Shown here piece after piece: positions 1 to 6,814 of a stretch of DNA of 11,104 nucleotides. The position numbers were made by a program, and so were the translations under genes. The notes beneath the pieces are model-generated. The model searched no databases. It had not been told where the DNA came from and saw only the letters and a list, made by a program, of their open reading frames with translations. Origin of the DNA: UBA6901 sp964355495 (lineage in GTDB: Bacteria > Pseudomonadota > Gammaproteobacteria > Acidiferrobacterales > UBA6901); contig CAYHES010000082.1 in assembly GCA_964355495.1 (NCBI GenBank), forward strand, positions 1 through 11,104, written 5' to 3'. Position 1 is the first letter of the stretch; each line of letters starts with the position of its first letter.

Positions 1-2
1 GA

Positions 3-56
3 TCAACGACTGTGAACGGTGCGTGGGACGCACCCTACCTGAGAGGCAAAGAATGA
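3..56 (+). CDS. 3' end of an upstream gene, possibly nirB (partial)
   Basis: The frame beginning at base 3 is open and ends in TGA at 54-56, reading ...WDAPYLRGKE-stop. That stop overlaps the ATG of the next gene in an ATGA arrangement, which is typical of translationally coupled genes in one operon. Since the next gene encodes a NirD-type small subunit, the usual partner upstream is nirB, the siroheme nitrite reductase large subunit, so this may be its C-terminus. Only 17 codons are visible, there is no diagnostic motif, and a second frame is also open across these bases. The identity is therefore inferred from context and even the coding call is moderate. Confidence 0.4.
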   Translation, partial: STTVNGAWDAPYLRGKE

Positions 57-421
57 GCAGCATGAACGCAGCAAAGCAGCAACCACAAACCGGTTGGATC
101 GAAGTGGGTACCCTCGCCGATATCCCGAAACAAGGCGCGCGCGTGGTGCGCACCAAGGACGGCGACATCGCGGTATTCCGCACCGCTGACGACGAGGTGT
201 TCGCGCTGCGTGACCGCTGCCCGCACAAGGGCGGGCAGTTGTCGCAGGGCATCGTGTATGGCAACAAGGTGGCCTGCCCGCTGCACGACTGGAAAATCAA
301 TCTCGACACCGGGCTGGCGGTGGCGCCGGACGAAGGCTGCGCCGCGCGCTTTCCGGTGCGCGTCGAGGGCGAGACGGTGTTTCTCTCGCTGGCGCCCGAC
401 GATGGCTGCCAGAACAAATAA
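53..421 (+). CDS. nirD: Nitrite reductase [NAD(P)H] small subunit, Rieske type
   Basis: This is a 122-residue soluble protein of the NirD family, the small partner of siroheme NirB in cytoplasmic NAD(P)H-dependent reduction of nitrite to ammonium. The Rieske [2Fe-2S] ligand pattern is complete: C56-x-H58, sixteen residues, then C75-x2-H78, followed by the typical D-W. As I recall the family, E. coli NirD has lost these ligands, so this is the cluster-retaining form. I chose the ATG at 53 because GAGAGG (41-46) lies 6 bases upstream and the ATG overlaps the stop of the preceding frame. An in-frame GTG at 23 would add ten unlikely residues. The gene leads into the nitrate reductase genes, which fits nitrate assimilation. 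A generic Rieske ferredoxin is the alternative, but length and context favour NirD. Confidence 0.82.
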   Translation: MSSMNAAKQQPQTGWIEVGTLADIPKQGARVVRTKDGDIAVFRTADDEVFALRDRCPHKGGQLSQGIVYGNKVACPLHDWKINLDTGLAVAPDEGCAARFPVRVEGETVFLSLAPDDGCQNK

Positions 422-426
422 AACAG

Positions 427-512
427 TTTTGAGTTATGAGTTGTGAGTTTTTAGTTAAAGGGCGCGCACAGCGCGCTTCATTTACTAAACACTAAAAACT
501 CAAAACTAAACA
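427..512. repeat. Inverted array of degenerate heptanucleotide repeats around a GC hairpin
   Basis: The gap between nirD and the nitrate reductase gene is built of 7-base units. The left arm has TTTTGAG, TTATGAG, TTGTGAG and TTTTTAG (427-454). The right arm has CTAAACA, CTAAAAA, CTCAAAA and CTAAACA (485-512). The two arms are roughly reverse complements: TTTTTAG pairs perfectly with CTAAAAA, and TTGTGAG pairs with CTCAAAA except for one base. At the centre is a perfect hairpin, GCGCGC (462-467), loop ACA, GCGCGC (471-476). The transcript could fold into one long stem just ahead of the next start codon. A role as attenuator, processing site or inert repeat cannot be told apart from sequence. 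Confidence 0.85.
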
Positions 513-528
513 CTCGGATTGACCAAAG

Positions 529-2712
529 ATGCTTTTCGGAAGAAAAGACAAGAACCCGATCCAGATCGCCGACCAGGGCGTGGTTGAGTGGAAGTACGCC
601 ACCTGCGGCTACTGTTCCACCGGCTGCTCGATCGAAGTCGGTCTGAACGGCGCGGGCACGCCGGTCGCCTCGCGCGGCGTGGCCGATGCCGACGTCAATC
701 GCGGCAAGCTCTGCATCAAGGGCATCTTCGAGCACGAACTGTTCCGCCAGACTCCCGGGCGCGGCGATCGGCCATTGATCCGCGCGCAACGTTTTGAACC
801 GTTCCGCGCGACCGGCTGGGACGCGGCGCTCGATCACAGCGCCGCGGAAATGCAACGCATCCAGGACACGTACGGGCGCGACAGTTTCGCGATTGTCTCG
901 ACCGGTCAGATCATGACCGAGGAGTTCTACACCCTCGGCAAGCTGGCGCGCGGCGTCATCGGCACCAACAACTACGACGGTAACACCACGCTGTGTATGT
1001 CGTCGGCGGTGTCCGGCTACAAGCGCTCGTTCGGCAGCGACGGCCCGCCCGGCTGCTACGACGACTTCGACCACACCGAGTGCCTGTTGGCGATCGGCTC
1101 CAACCTGCCGGAGCAGCACCCGATCATCTACTGGCGGCTGCGCGAGGTGCTGGAGAAGCGCAAGTTCCCGGTGATCGTGATCGACCCGCGCGTCACCATG
1201 TTTGCGCAAATGGCCGACCTGCATCTGCCGATTGCGCCCGGCACCGACCTGGTGCTGCTGAACGCGCTGGCGCATGTGATTCTGAAAGAGGGCCTGCACA
1301 AGCCGGATTACATTGCTGCCCACACCGAAGGCTTCGAGGCATTCAAGGCGCTGGTCGAGCAATACGACCCGACCACGGCGGCGCAGATCTGCGGCATCGA
1401 CGAAGACACCATTCGCAACGTCGCGCGTGTTTATGCCAGGGCCGGAGCAGCCATGACCATCTGGACCATGGGCATCAACCAGTCCACCCATGGCTCCGAC
1501 GGCGTGGTGGCGATCAACAACCTCAATCTCATCACCGGCAACATCGGCAAGCCCGGTGGCTCGTCACTGTCCATCACCGGCCAGTGCAACGCCATGGGCA
1601 CGCGCGAGTGGTCGTCGTGCTCCGGCCTGCCCGGCTACCGGGCATTGGAAAAAGCGAAAGACCGTGAAGAGGTCGCGAAATTCTGGGGCATCGACCCGGA
1701 GTTCTTCCCCAAGCAGCGCGGCATGTTCATGACCGATATTCTGCCGGCCATCGAGACCGGCCAGATCAAGGGACTGTGGCTGATCGCCACCAATCCCATG
1801 ACTTCGATGCCGAACACCGCGCGTATCCGCAAGACCCTCGAAAAGCTCGAATTCCTGGTGGTGCAGGACGCCTATCAGGATGTCGAGACCAACGAGTACA
1901 GCCACGTGTACCTGCCGGCGGCGGTGTGGGCCGAAAAAGAAGGCTGCTTCACCAACACCGAGCGGCGCGTGAATTTGATCCGCAACGTGTGCAAGCCGCA
2001 CGGCGACTCGAAACCGGATCTGTGGATCTTCAACGAGGTCGCCAAGCGTTTCGAGCAGGGCCGCAAGATCCGATTCCCGGAAACCGCCGAGGGCGTGTTC
2101 GAGGAGATGAAGCAGCTCTCCAAGGGCCGCTTCCTCGATATCTCCGGCATGAGCTACGCCAAGATCGAGCAGAGCCGCGGCTTGCAATGGCCGTGTGTCG
2201 ATGGCGCCGACAAGGGTTCGCCGCGTCTCTATAGCGATTGTGTATTTCAGTATCCGGGCGGCAAGGCCAGGCTCATTCCGCTGCCGTTCATCGACAACAA
2301 CGAGCGCCCGGACGCGGAATACCCGTTCTGGCTCAACACCGGCCGGGTGGTGGAGCACTTCCACACCCGCACCCGCACCGGTAAGGTCGGCAACGCCAAC
2401 AAGTTCTCGCCCACGCCGTACATGGAGATGAACCCGGACGCGGCCGCGCGTCTCGGCATCCGCCACGGCAGTTACGCGCGCCTCACCTCGCGGCGCGGCG
2501 ATGCCGTGGTCATGGTGCAGCTCACCCAGCGCGTGGCGCCGGATGCGGTGTTCATCCCGTTCCATTTCCACGAGTGCGTCAATCGTGTCTCGCTCGGCCT
2601 GCTTGATCCGCACTCGCGCCAGCCGGCGTACAAGCAGTGCGCGGCGCGCATCGAACTGGCCGCGGACCAGGACGCGGCCGCGCAGCAGAACGTGGCGGCG
2701 CGGAGTTACTAG
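529..2712 (+). CDS. nasA: Molybdopterin nitrate reductase catalytic subunit, NasA class
   Basis: This 727-residue molybdopterin oxidoreductase most likely reduces nitrate to nitrite in the cytoplasm. The N-terminal [4Fe-4S] site reads C26-x2-C29-x3-C33 ... C62, with the conserved lysine K64. The Mo ligand is C156 in LCMSSAVSGYKRSFG, followed by GPPGCYDD, a signature of NasA/NapA nitrate reductases rather than formate dehydrogenases. The block TGQCNAMGTRE near residue 350 and the C-terminal molybdopterin-dinucleotide domain (about 600-710, with LNTGRVVEHFHTRTRTGKV) also fit. There is no twin-arginine signal. The C-terminal [2Fe-2S] extension found in many NasA proteins is missing. The start has only a weak SD (GGA at 516-518) beneath the heptad repeat. 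The neighbour downstream encodes an Fe-S plus membrane-anchor protein, so the electron donor is inferred to be quinol. Substrate is inferred from family resemblance. Confidence 0.82.
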   Translation: MLFGRKDKNPIQIADQGVVEWKYATCGYCSTGCSIEVGLNGAGTPVASRGVADADVNRGKLCIKGIFEHELFRQTPGRGDRPLIRAQRFEPFRATGWDAALDHSAAEMQRIQDTYGRDSFAIVSTGQIMTEEFYTLGKLARGVIGTNNYDGNTTLCMSSAVSGYKRSFGSDGPPGCYDDFDHTECLLAIGSNLPEQHPIIYWRLREVLEKRKFPVIVIDPRVTMFAQMADLHLPIAPGTDLVLLNALAHVILKEGLHKPDYIAAHTEGFEAFKALVEQYDPTTAAQICGIDEDTIRNVARVYARAGAAMTIWTMGINQSTHGSDGVVAINNLNLITGNIGKPGGSSLSITGQCNAMGTREWSSCSGLPGYRALEKAKDREEVAKFWGIDPEFFPKQRGMFMTDILPAIETGQIKGLWLIATNPMTSMPNTARIRKTLEKLEFLVVQDAYQDVETNEYSHVYLPAAVWAEKEGCFTNTERRVNLIRNVCKPHGDSKPDLWIFNEVAKRFEQGRKIRFPETAEGVFEEMKQLSKGRFLDISGMSYAKIEQSRGLQWPCVDGADKGSPRLYSDCVFQYPGGKARLIPLPFIDNNERPDAEYPFWLNTGRVVEHFHTRTRTGKVGNANKFSPTPYMEMNPDAAARLGIRHGSYARLTSRRGDAVVMVQLTQRVAPDAVFIPFHFHECVNRVSLGLLDPHSRQPAYKQCAARIELAADQDAAAQQNVAARSY

Positions 2713-2747
2713 AAATGAGGCCGAGTGACCAAACTTGTTTCGCTCTT

Positions 2748-2841
2748 CCCCCTCTCCCTCCGGGAGAGGGCGGGGGTGAGGGGATTTTCAAACCCTTCGA
2801 AACTATCCCCTCATCCTATCCTTCTCCCAGAGGGAGAAGGG
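2748..2841. repeat. Double-hairpin intergenic repeat inside the operon
   Basis: The 150-base gap between the two nitrate reductase genes holds a palindromic element. Hairpin 1 is CCCTCTCCC (2750-2758), loop TCC, GGGAGAGGG (2762-2770). Hairpin 2 is CCTTCTCCC (2820-2828), loop AGA, GGGAGAAGG (2832-2840). Between them, TGAGGGGAT (2777-2785) pairs with ATCCCCTCA (2805-2813), so the whole element can fold as a larger cruciform. A copy with the same layout occurs at 10785-10883. It leaves the downstream reading frame open, producing a false 46-codon N-terminal extension of the next gene. Confidence 0.85.
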
Positions 2842-2852
2842 ACTCATGGCGT

Positions 2853-2856
2853 GAGG
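2853..2856 (+). promoter_or_regulatory. Ribosome binding site fixing the start of the Fe-S/anchor gene
   Basis: GAGG lies 6 bases before the ATG at 2863. This settles the start: the frame is open back to 2725, but the extra codons are only the translated repeat. Confidence 0.75.
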
Positions 2857-2862
2857 TCAACC

Positions 2863-4707
2863 ATGTTTAAACCCCGCCCCAAAGAACAAGCCTATGCCTT
2901 CGTGCCGAACGTCGCGCACCCGGCCACCAACCGCTATGGTCAGCCGATCGAGACGGTGCCGGAAGGCAATGCACTGCGCGACCAATCGCTCAATATCAAT
3001 GGCGACACCGGCATCGCCGAGAACCCGAACCGTTACAAGCAGCACGGTTTCTTTTTTACCGCCGACCACTGTATCGCCTGCCACGCCTGTGAGGCGGCCT
3101 GTTCGGAGAAGAACAACCTGCCGGCGCACATCGCGTTCCGCTCGGTCGGCTACGTCGAGGGCGGCTCGTGGCCGTCCTACCAGCGGCTCAATATCTCCAT
3201 GGCCTGCAACCATTGCGACGACCCGGTGTGTCTCAAGGGTTGCCCGACCCGCGCCTACACCAAGTTTTCCGAGTATGGCGCGGTGTTGCAGGATCCGGAC
3301 ATCTGCTTCGGCTGCGGCTACTGCACCTGGGTGTGCCCGTACAATGCACCGCAGCTCGACCCGGTCGCCGGGCATGTATCGAAGTGCAATATGTGCGTGG
3401 ACCGTCTGGAAGTGGGCCTGAAGCCGGCCTGCGTCGCGGCCTGTCTCGCCGGTGCGCTCGACTTCGGGGTTATTGAAACTATTCCTGAAAATCGTGCGCG
3501 GGCCGAGACCCGCATCCCCGGCTTCCCGACGCCCGACATCACCCATCCCAACATCCGCTTCCAGCAGACGAAATCGCTGCCGCGCGAGCTCATCCGGCCG
3601 GACAGCATGCCGGTGCGTTACGTGCGTGCAACGCAGGGCGGTGGTGGGCTGCATGCGCCGCAGGCGCGCGACGACGGCCGCGCACGCGGCTGGGGCCTGG
3701 CCAAACTCAGCACGCGCGAGAATCCGCTGGTGGTGTTCACGCTGGTCTCACAGGCGGTGGTCGGCGCGTTTGCGTTGCTGTTTCTCGCGCCGCTGTTCGG
3801 CGTCGAGTTGCTCACGGCGGCCAGCAACCCGGTGGCCTACCCGGCGTTCCTGTTCGGCCTGATCGGCATCGAGACCTTCGCGCTGGTGCTGTCCACGCTG
3901 CATCTCGGCCGTCCGCACCGCTTCTATCGTGCCTTCAACAACCTGCGCTGGTCGCCGGTGTCGCGCGAGGTCGCGGGCATTGCCGTGTTCTACAACCTGC
4001 TCGGTGCCTACACGTTGCTCACCGCCGTTCCGGTCTTGACCGGCTGGCTGCTGGCGCCCGCCATGGCGCAGATGCTGGAGCAGGCGCTCGGCTGGTCCGC
4101 GCTGGTCGCGGGCATCGCGGCGCTGTGGTTCATGCACCGCATCTACCGCATTCCGGCGCGGCCGTTCTGGAACCACTGGCAGGTGTTGACGGGTTTCTAC
4201 GGCAGCATGCTGACGCTGGGCGCGCTGACGCTCGCCGTGGTGCACGGCATCACCGTACTGTTTGCCGGCGCCGGCTTCGACGGCGTGTCCGCGTTCCTCG
4301 TCTGGCCAATGCTGGCTGGCCTGGCGCTGGAGACAATCGGGCTGGTTTTTCACGCTCGCGACCTCAAGCGTCAGGGCGGGGAGGGCGCGGCCTCGCACTA
4401 CGAACAGACCACGACCTTCGGCTACAGCTATCGGGCGCGAAACCTGCTGCTGGCGGTAACGCTGCTCGCCGTGACAATGTTGGCACTCTCCGGCCTTGGC
4501 GGCGTCGCCGGTGTCGTGGCTTGGTCGTTCACCGTGCCGGCCGTGGCGGCGGTGGCCGTGATCGGCCGCATGCTGTTCTACGCACTCATCATCCCCACCA
4601 CCATGCCGGGCGCGTTCTTCTGGCGCAACCGCGGCTTCGAGGAGCATGCGCGCAAGACCGGTCTCGCCGCCATGCCGCAGGTGGGCGTGGTGATGGACAG
4701 TCACTGA
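2863..4707 (+). CDS. Fused four-cluster ferredoxin and DmsC-like quinol anchor subunit
   Basis: This 614-residue protein joins two subunits that are usually separate. Residues 60-200 form a DmsB/NarH-type electron-transfer domain with all 16 cysteines for four [4Fe-4S] clusters: C70/C73/C76/C80, C115/C118/C123/C127, C148/C151/C154/C158 and C175/C178/C190/C194. After a linker (about 200-285), residues 288-580 hold about eight hydrophobic segments like the DmsC anchor, including the typical STLHLGRPHRFYRAFNNLRWSP and SREV stretch (344-370), followed by a basic tail. Such anchors oxidise menaquinol or ubiquinol and pass electrons through the clusters to a molybdoenzyme, here presumably the NasA-like protein encoded just upstream. 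No Tat signal is present, so the Fe-S domain should face the cytoplasm. The partner and quinol role are inferred from family and context. Confidence 0.85.
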   Translation: MFKPRPKEQAYAFVPNVAHPATNRYGQPIETVPEGNALRDQSLNINGDTGIAENPNRYKQHGFFFTADHCIACHACEAACSEKNNLPAHIAFRSVGYVEGGSWPSYQRLNISMACNHCDDPVCLKGCPTRAYTKFSEYGAVLQDPDICFGCGYCTWVCPYNAPQLDPVAGHVSKCNMCVDRLEVGLKPACVAACLAGALDFGVIETIPENRARAETRIPGFPTPDITHPNIRFQQTKSLPRELIRPDSMPVRYVRATQGGGGLHAPQARDDGRARGWGLAKLSTRENPLVVFTLVSQAVVGAFALLFLAPLFGVELLTAASNPVAYPAFLFGLIGIETFALVLSTLHLGRPHRFYRAFNNLRWSPVSREVAGIAVFYNLLGAYTLLTAVPVLTGWLLAPAMAQMLEQALGWSALVAGIAALWFMHRIYRIPARPFWNHWQVLTGFYGSMLTLGALTLAVVHGITVLFAGAGFDGVSAFLVWPMLAGLALETIGLVFHARDLKRQGGEGAASHYEQTTTFGYSYRARNLLLAVTLLAVTMLALSGLGGVAGVVAWSFTVPAVAAVAVIGRMLFYALIIPTTMPGAFFWRNRGFEEHARKTGLAAMPQVGVVMDSH

Positions 4708-4741
4708 TATCCGGTTTCCGTCATTCCGGCAACCGTTCGTT

Positions 4742-4820
4742 GGGGCCTCGCCCCACCAAACTTGCGTGAGGAATGCACTGCGGGACTGTAGTTGGTAGAA
4801 AATCCGGCGGGGCAGGCCCC
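4742..4820. repeat. Pair of short GC hairpins, inverted copies of each other
   Basis: Two small hairpins follow the operon: GGGGC-CTC-GCCCC (4742-4754) and GGGGC-AG-GCCCC (4809-4820). The surrounding bases match when one copy is reverse-complemented (TGGGGCCT then CCCC and CC), so they look like two copies of one repeat in opposite orientation. Neither is followed by a T-run, so a simple intrinsic terminator is not supported. Confidence 0.5.
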
Positions 4821-4909
4821 ACCCTGCGGACCTGCTGTATTCCAGTGACCCACACATCATCACCAGCACAGAAACACGATTTAAGTGAGCTAACCCCGGT
4901 TTATTGTGT

Positions 4910-5099
4910 GTATTTGCACACTAGTGTCCGGTTAAAAAAACCATGCTTCTTCGCAAAGCCTATAAACAAAGGGATTTATGAGTCATCCAAGGTGTCCACG
5001 ATTTGAATTCTGACACGGAAGTCACGGCTATAAAGTTCAACGAGTTACGCATTCAGAATTTGTGATTTCGTGTTTAACCGGACAGTAGTGGTATTTGCA
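4910..5099. mobile_element. 172-bp MITE-like element with 9-bp target duplication
   Basis: Terminal inverted repeats CACTAGTGTCCGGTTAAA (4919-4936) and TTTAACCGGACAGTAGTG (5073-5090) match at 17 of 18 positions. Immediately outside, GTATTTGCA occurs perfectly at 4910-4918 and again at 5091-5099, as expected for a 9-bp target-site duplication. The element itself (4919-5090) is too short to encode a transposase, so it must be mobilised by one supplied elsewhere. It could be an internally deleted insertion sequence: an SD-like AAAGGG precedes an ATG at 4978 that runs only 11 codons. Nine-base duplications are known for several IS families, including IS1 and some IS4-type elements. The parent family is not identified. 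Confidence 0.88.
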
Positions 5100-5246
5100 G
5101 CGCTGACGTTTATCCGCTTCAAACCTTCCCTATTGGGTTCACGCTAAAAACGTGGCTTAATTGCACGAGGGGGCCTTCCTCATTGGATGGTTTTCGTGTT
5201 CCCAGGAAGGCTCACCGCGATTTTTTTGAAAGGATAATGACCGGAA
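5100..5246. promoter_or_regulatory. Leader region of the radical SAM gene with an inverted repeat
   Basis: Between the mobile element and the next gene, GCCTTCCT (5173-5180) and AGGAAGGC (5204-5211) can form an 8-bp stem with a 23-base loop. A run of seven T follows at 5221-5227, ten bases after the stem. This could be an attenuator-like leader or a terminator for upstream transcription, but the loop is long and the T-run is detached, so the call is weak. AAAGGA (5229-5234) is the likely SD for the ATG at 5247. Confidence 0.35.
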
Positions 5247-6629
5247 ATGAAAAAGATTCTGCTGATTAACCCTGCATTCAAGGGGAGCCTCCACTCCAAT
5301 ATCAAGGTGCTGGCCATTCCGCCGTTGAATCTGGCCATGATCGCCCGGTATACGCCCGAACAGTATGAGGTGGAGATCGTCGATGAGGGGGTGGAAGAAC
5401 TCGATTTCGACACACCGGCCGACCTGGTCGGCATTACCTGCATGACACCGCTCGCCCCGCGCGCTTATGAACTGGCCGCGCATTTCCGCAAGCGCGGCGT
5501 GCCGGTGGTAATGGGCGGGATTCATGCGTCGTATATGCCGGACGAGGCCCTGCGTTACGTGGATGCCGTGGTGGTGGGGGAGGCAGAGAACATCTGGTCG
5601 CAGTTGCTGGAAGACTTCGAGCAAGGCCGGATGCAGAAGGTATATAAAGTGTGCGATCAGCCGGACATCGAGAACCTGCTGCCACCGCGCCGCGACCTGT
5701 TGCGCGGAAAATATTTCGTGGAGACCGTGCAGACCGGCCGCGGTTGCCCGATCAACTGCAATTTCTGCTCGGTGACGGCCTTCAACGGACCGCGTTATCG
5801 CCTGCGCAACATCGACAGCGTGATCGAGGAGATCAAGTCGATCAAGTCAAAACGCATTTTCATCGTCGACGACAACATCGTCGGCTCCGGGAACAAGTAC
5901 ATCAAACGCGCCCAGGAGCTGTTTACCCGTCTGAAGGAATGCGACAAGGAATGGGGCGCGCAGACCTGCCTGAATATCGTCGAGCACGACGAGCTGCTCA
6001 AGACCGCCCGCGAGAGCGGCTGCCGGGCCTTGTTGATCGGCTTTGAATCGATCGATGCCGGAGCGCTGTCCGCCATGCACAAAGTGGTGAACCTGCGGCC
6101 CAACACCAAAAACTTCAGCGACGCGATCAAGAAGATCCACGACCACGGCATCGCCATCGTCGGCTGCTTCATTTTCGGCACCGACACCCAGGACAAGGAC
6201 GTGTTCCGGCGCACCGTGGATTTTGCGCTGGCGAACGATATTGACGCGATCCAGATGACGCTGGAAACGCCGTTGCCGGGAACCGCCTTCTACAAGCAGA
6301 TGGTCGAAGAGAACCGCCTGCTGCTCACCAACTATCCGAACGACTGGCGGCATTACAGTATCTTCGAGCCGGTATTCCATATGAAGAGTTTCACGCCGCG
6401 CGAGGCCTACGAGGGACTGCTCAACGCCTACAGTGAAATGTCATCCTTCAAGATCTCGCTGAAACGCGGCCTGAAGACTTTCTGGAACACCCGCAGCCTG
6501 TTCAGCACCGGCATCGCGTTCTCCTGGAATTATCAGGCCTACAAGACCATCCGCGACACCGATACACCCTTGGCGCTCCGCAACCCGATGCCAGCCAAAA
6601 GAATAAGACAGCCGATCGTTGTGCGCTGA
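5247..6629 (+). CDS. Cobalamin-binding-domain radical SAM protein (class B type)
   Basis: This 460-residue cytoplasmic enzyme has the layout of B12-dependent radical SAM proteins. Residues 1 to about 135 form a Rossmann-like cobalamin-binding domain that starts MKKILLINPAFKG and contains VVMGGIHASYMPDEA (88-102). The radical SAM core follows, with C167-x3-C171-x2-C174 binding the [4Fe-4S] cluster. A C-terminal region (about 345-460, DWRHYSIFEPVFHMK...) resembles the tail of methyltransferases and hopanoid-modifying enzymes of this class. Many relatives methylate unactivated carbons, but the substrate cannot be read from sequence. No lipid, antibiotic or peptide genes adjoin it, so it is an orphan here. 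The start is supported by the family N-terminus; the SD AAAGGA is 12 bases upstream, longer than usual. An out-of-frame ATG at 5237 opens a ten-codon overlapping frame. Confidence 0.85.
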   Translation: MKKILLINPAFKGSLHSNIKVLAIPPLNLAMIARYTPEQYEVEIVDEGVEELDFDTPADLVGITCMTPLAPRAYELAAHFRKRGVPVVMGGIHASYMPDEALRYVDAVVVGEAENIWSQLLEDFEQGRMQKVYKVCDQPDIENLLPPRRDLLRGKYFVETVQTGRGCPINCNFCSVTAFNGPRYRLRNIDSVIEEIKSIKSKRIFIVDDNIVGSGNKYIKRAQELFTRLKECDKEWGAQTCLNIVEHDELLKTARESGCRALLIGFESIDAGALSAMHKVVNLRPNTKNFSDAIKKIHDHGIAIVGCFIFGTDTQDKDVFRRTVDFALANDIDAIQMTLETPLPGTAFYKQMVEENRLLLTNYPNDWRHYSIFEPVFHMKSFTPREAYEGLLNAYSEMSSFKISLKRGLKTFWNTRSLFSTGIAFSWNYQAYKTIRDTDTPLALRNPMPAKRIRQPIVVR

Positions 6630-6647
6630 GGCGCAGCGTTTAGAAAC

Positions 6648-6712
6648 CTCTGAACAAGCTGCAAAAAGAGAATTGCCCCCTCTCCCTTAAGGGAGAGGGG
6701 GCTCGTTCAGAG
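6648..6712. repeat. Perfect 28-bp palindrome nested in a second stem, between convergent genes
   Basis: The arms GCCCCCTCTCCCTT (6675-6688) and AAGGGAGAGGGGGC (6689-6702) are perfect reverse complements with no loop bases. An outer stem, CTCTGAAC (6648-6655) and GTTCAGAG (6705-6712), encloses them. Its position between the ends of two convergent genes suggests a bidirectional terminator, though the downstream T-tracts are weak on both strands. The inner sequence resembles hairpin 1 of the 2748-2841 element. Confidence 0.75.
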
Positions 6713-6814
6713 CTTCTTTAACGATTGTTGGCAGGCGGGCAGAGCGTGGCCGGCAGGCGCGCCGTCGAACCGGCCGGGGGGCGGTTATCCGGCGTTACGC
6801 CGCCGCGGCCGCGG

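Noticed and set aside
478..1491. Long minus-strand open frame opposite the nitrate reductase gene
   Set aside because: It mirrors a clearly functional molybdoenzyme frame in GC-rich DNA and reads as low-complexity, arginine- and valine-rich protein with no motif.
3748..4869. Long minus-strand open frame opposite the anchor domain
   Set aside because: It is a shadow of the hydrophobic plus-strand gene; the translation is Q/R/H-rich and without family likeness.
4773..5006. Open frame of 77 codons across the gap after the operon
   Set aside because: It runs through a repeat copy and into the MITE-like element, has no SD and no protein-like pattern.
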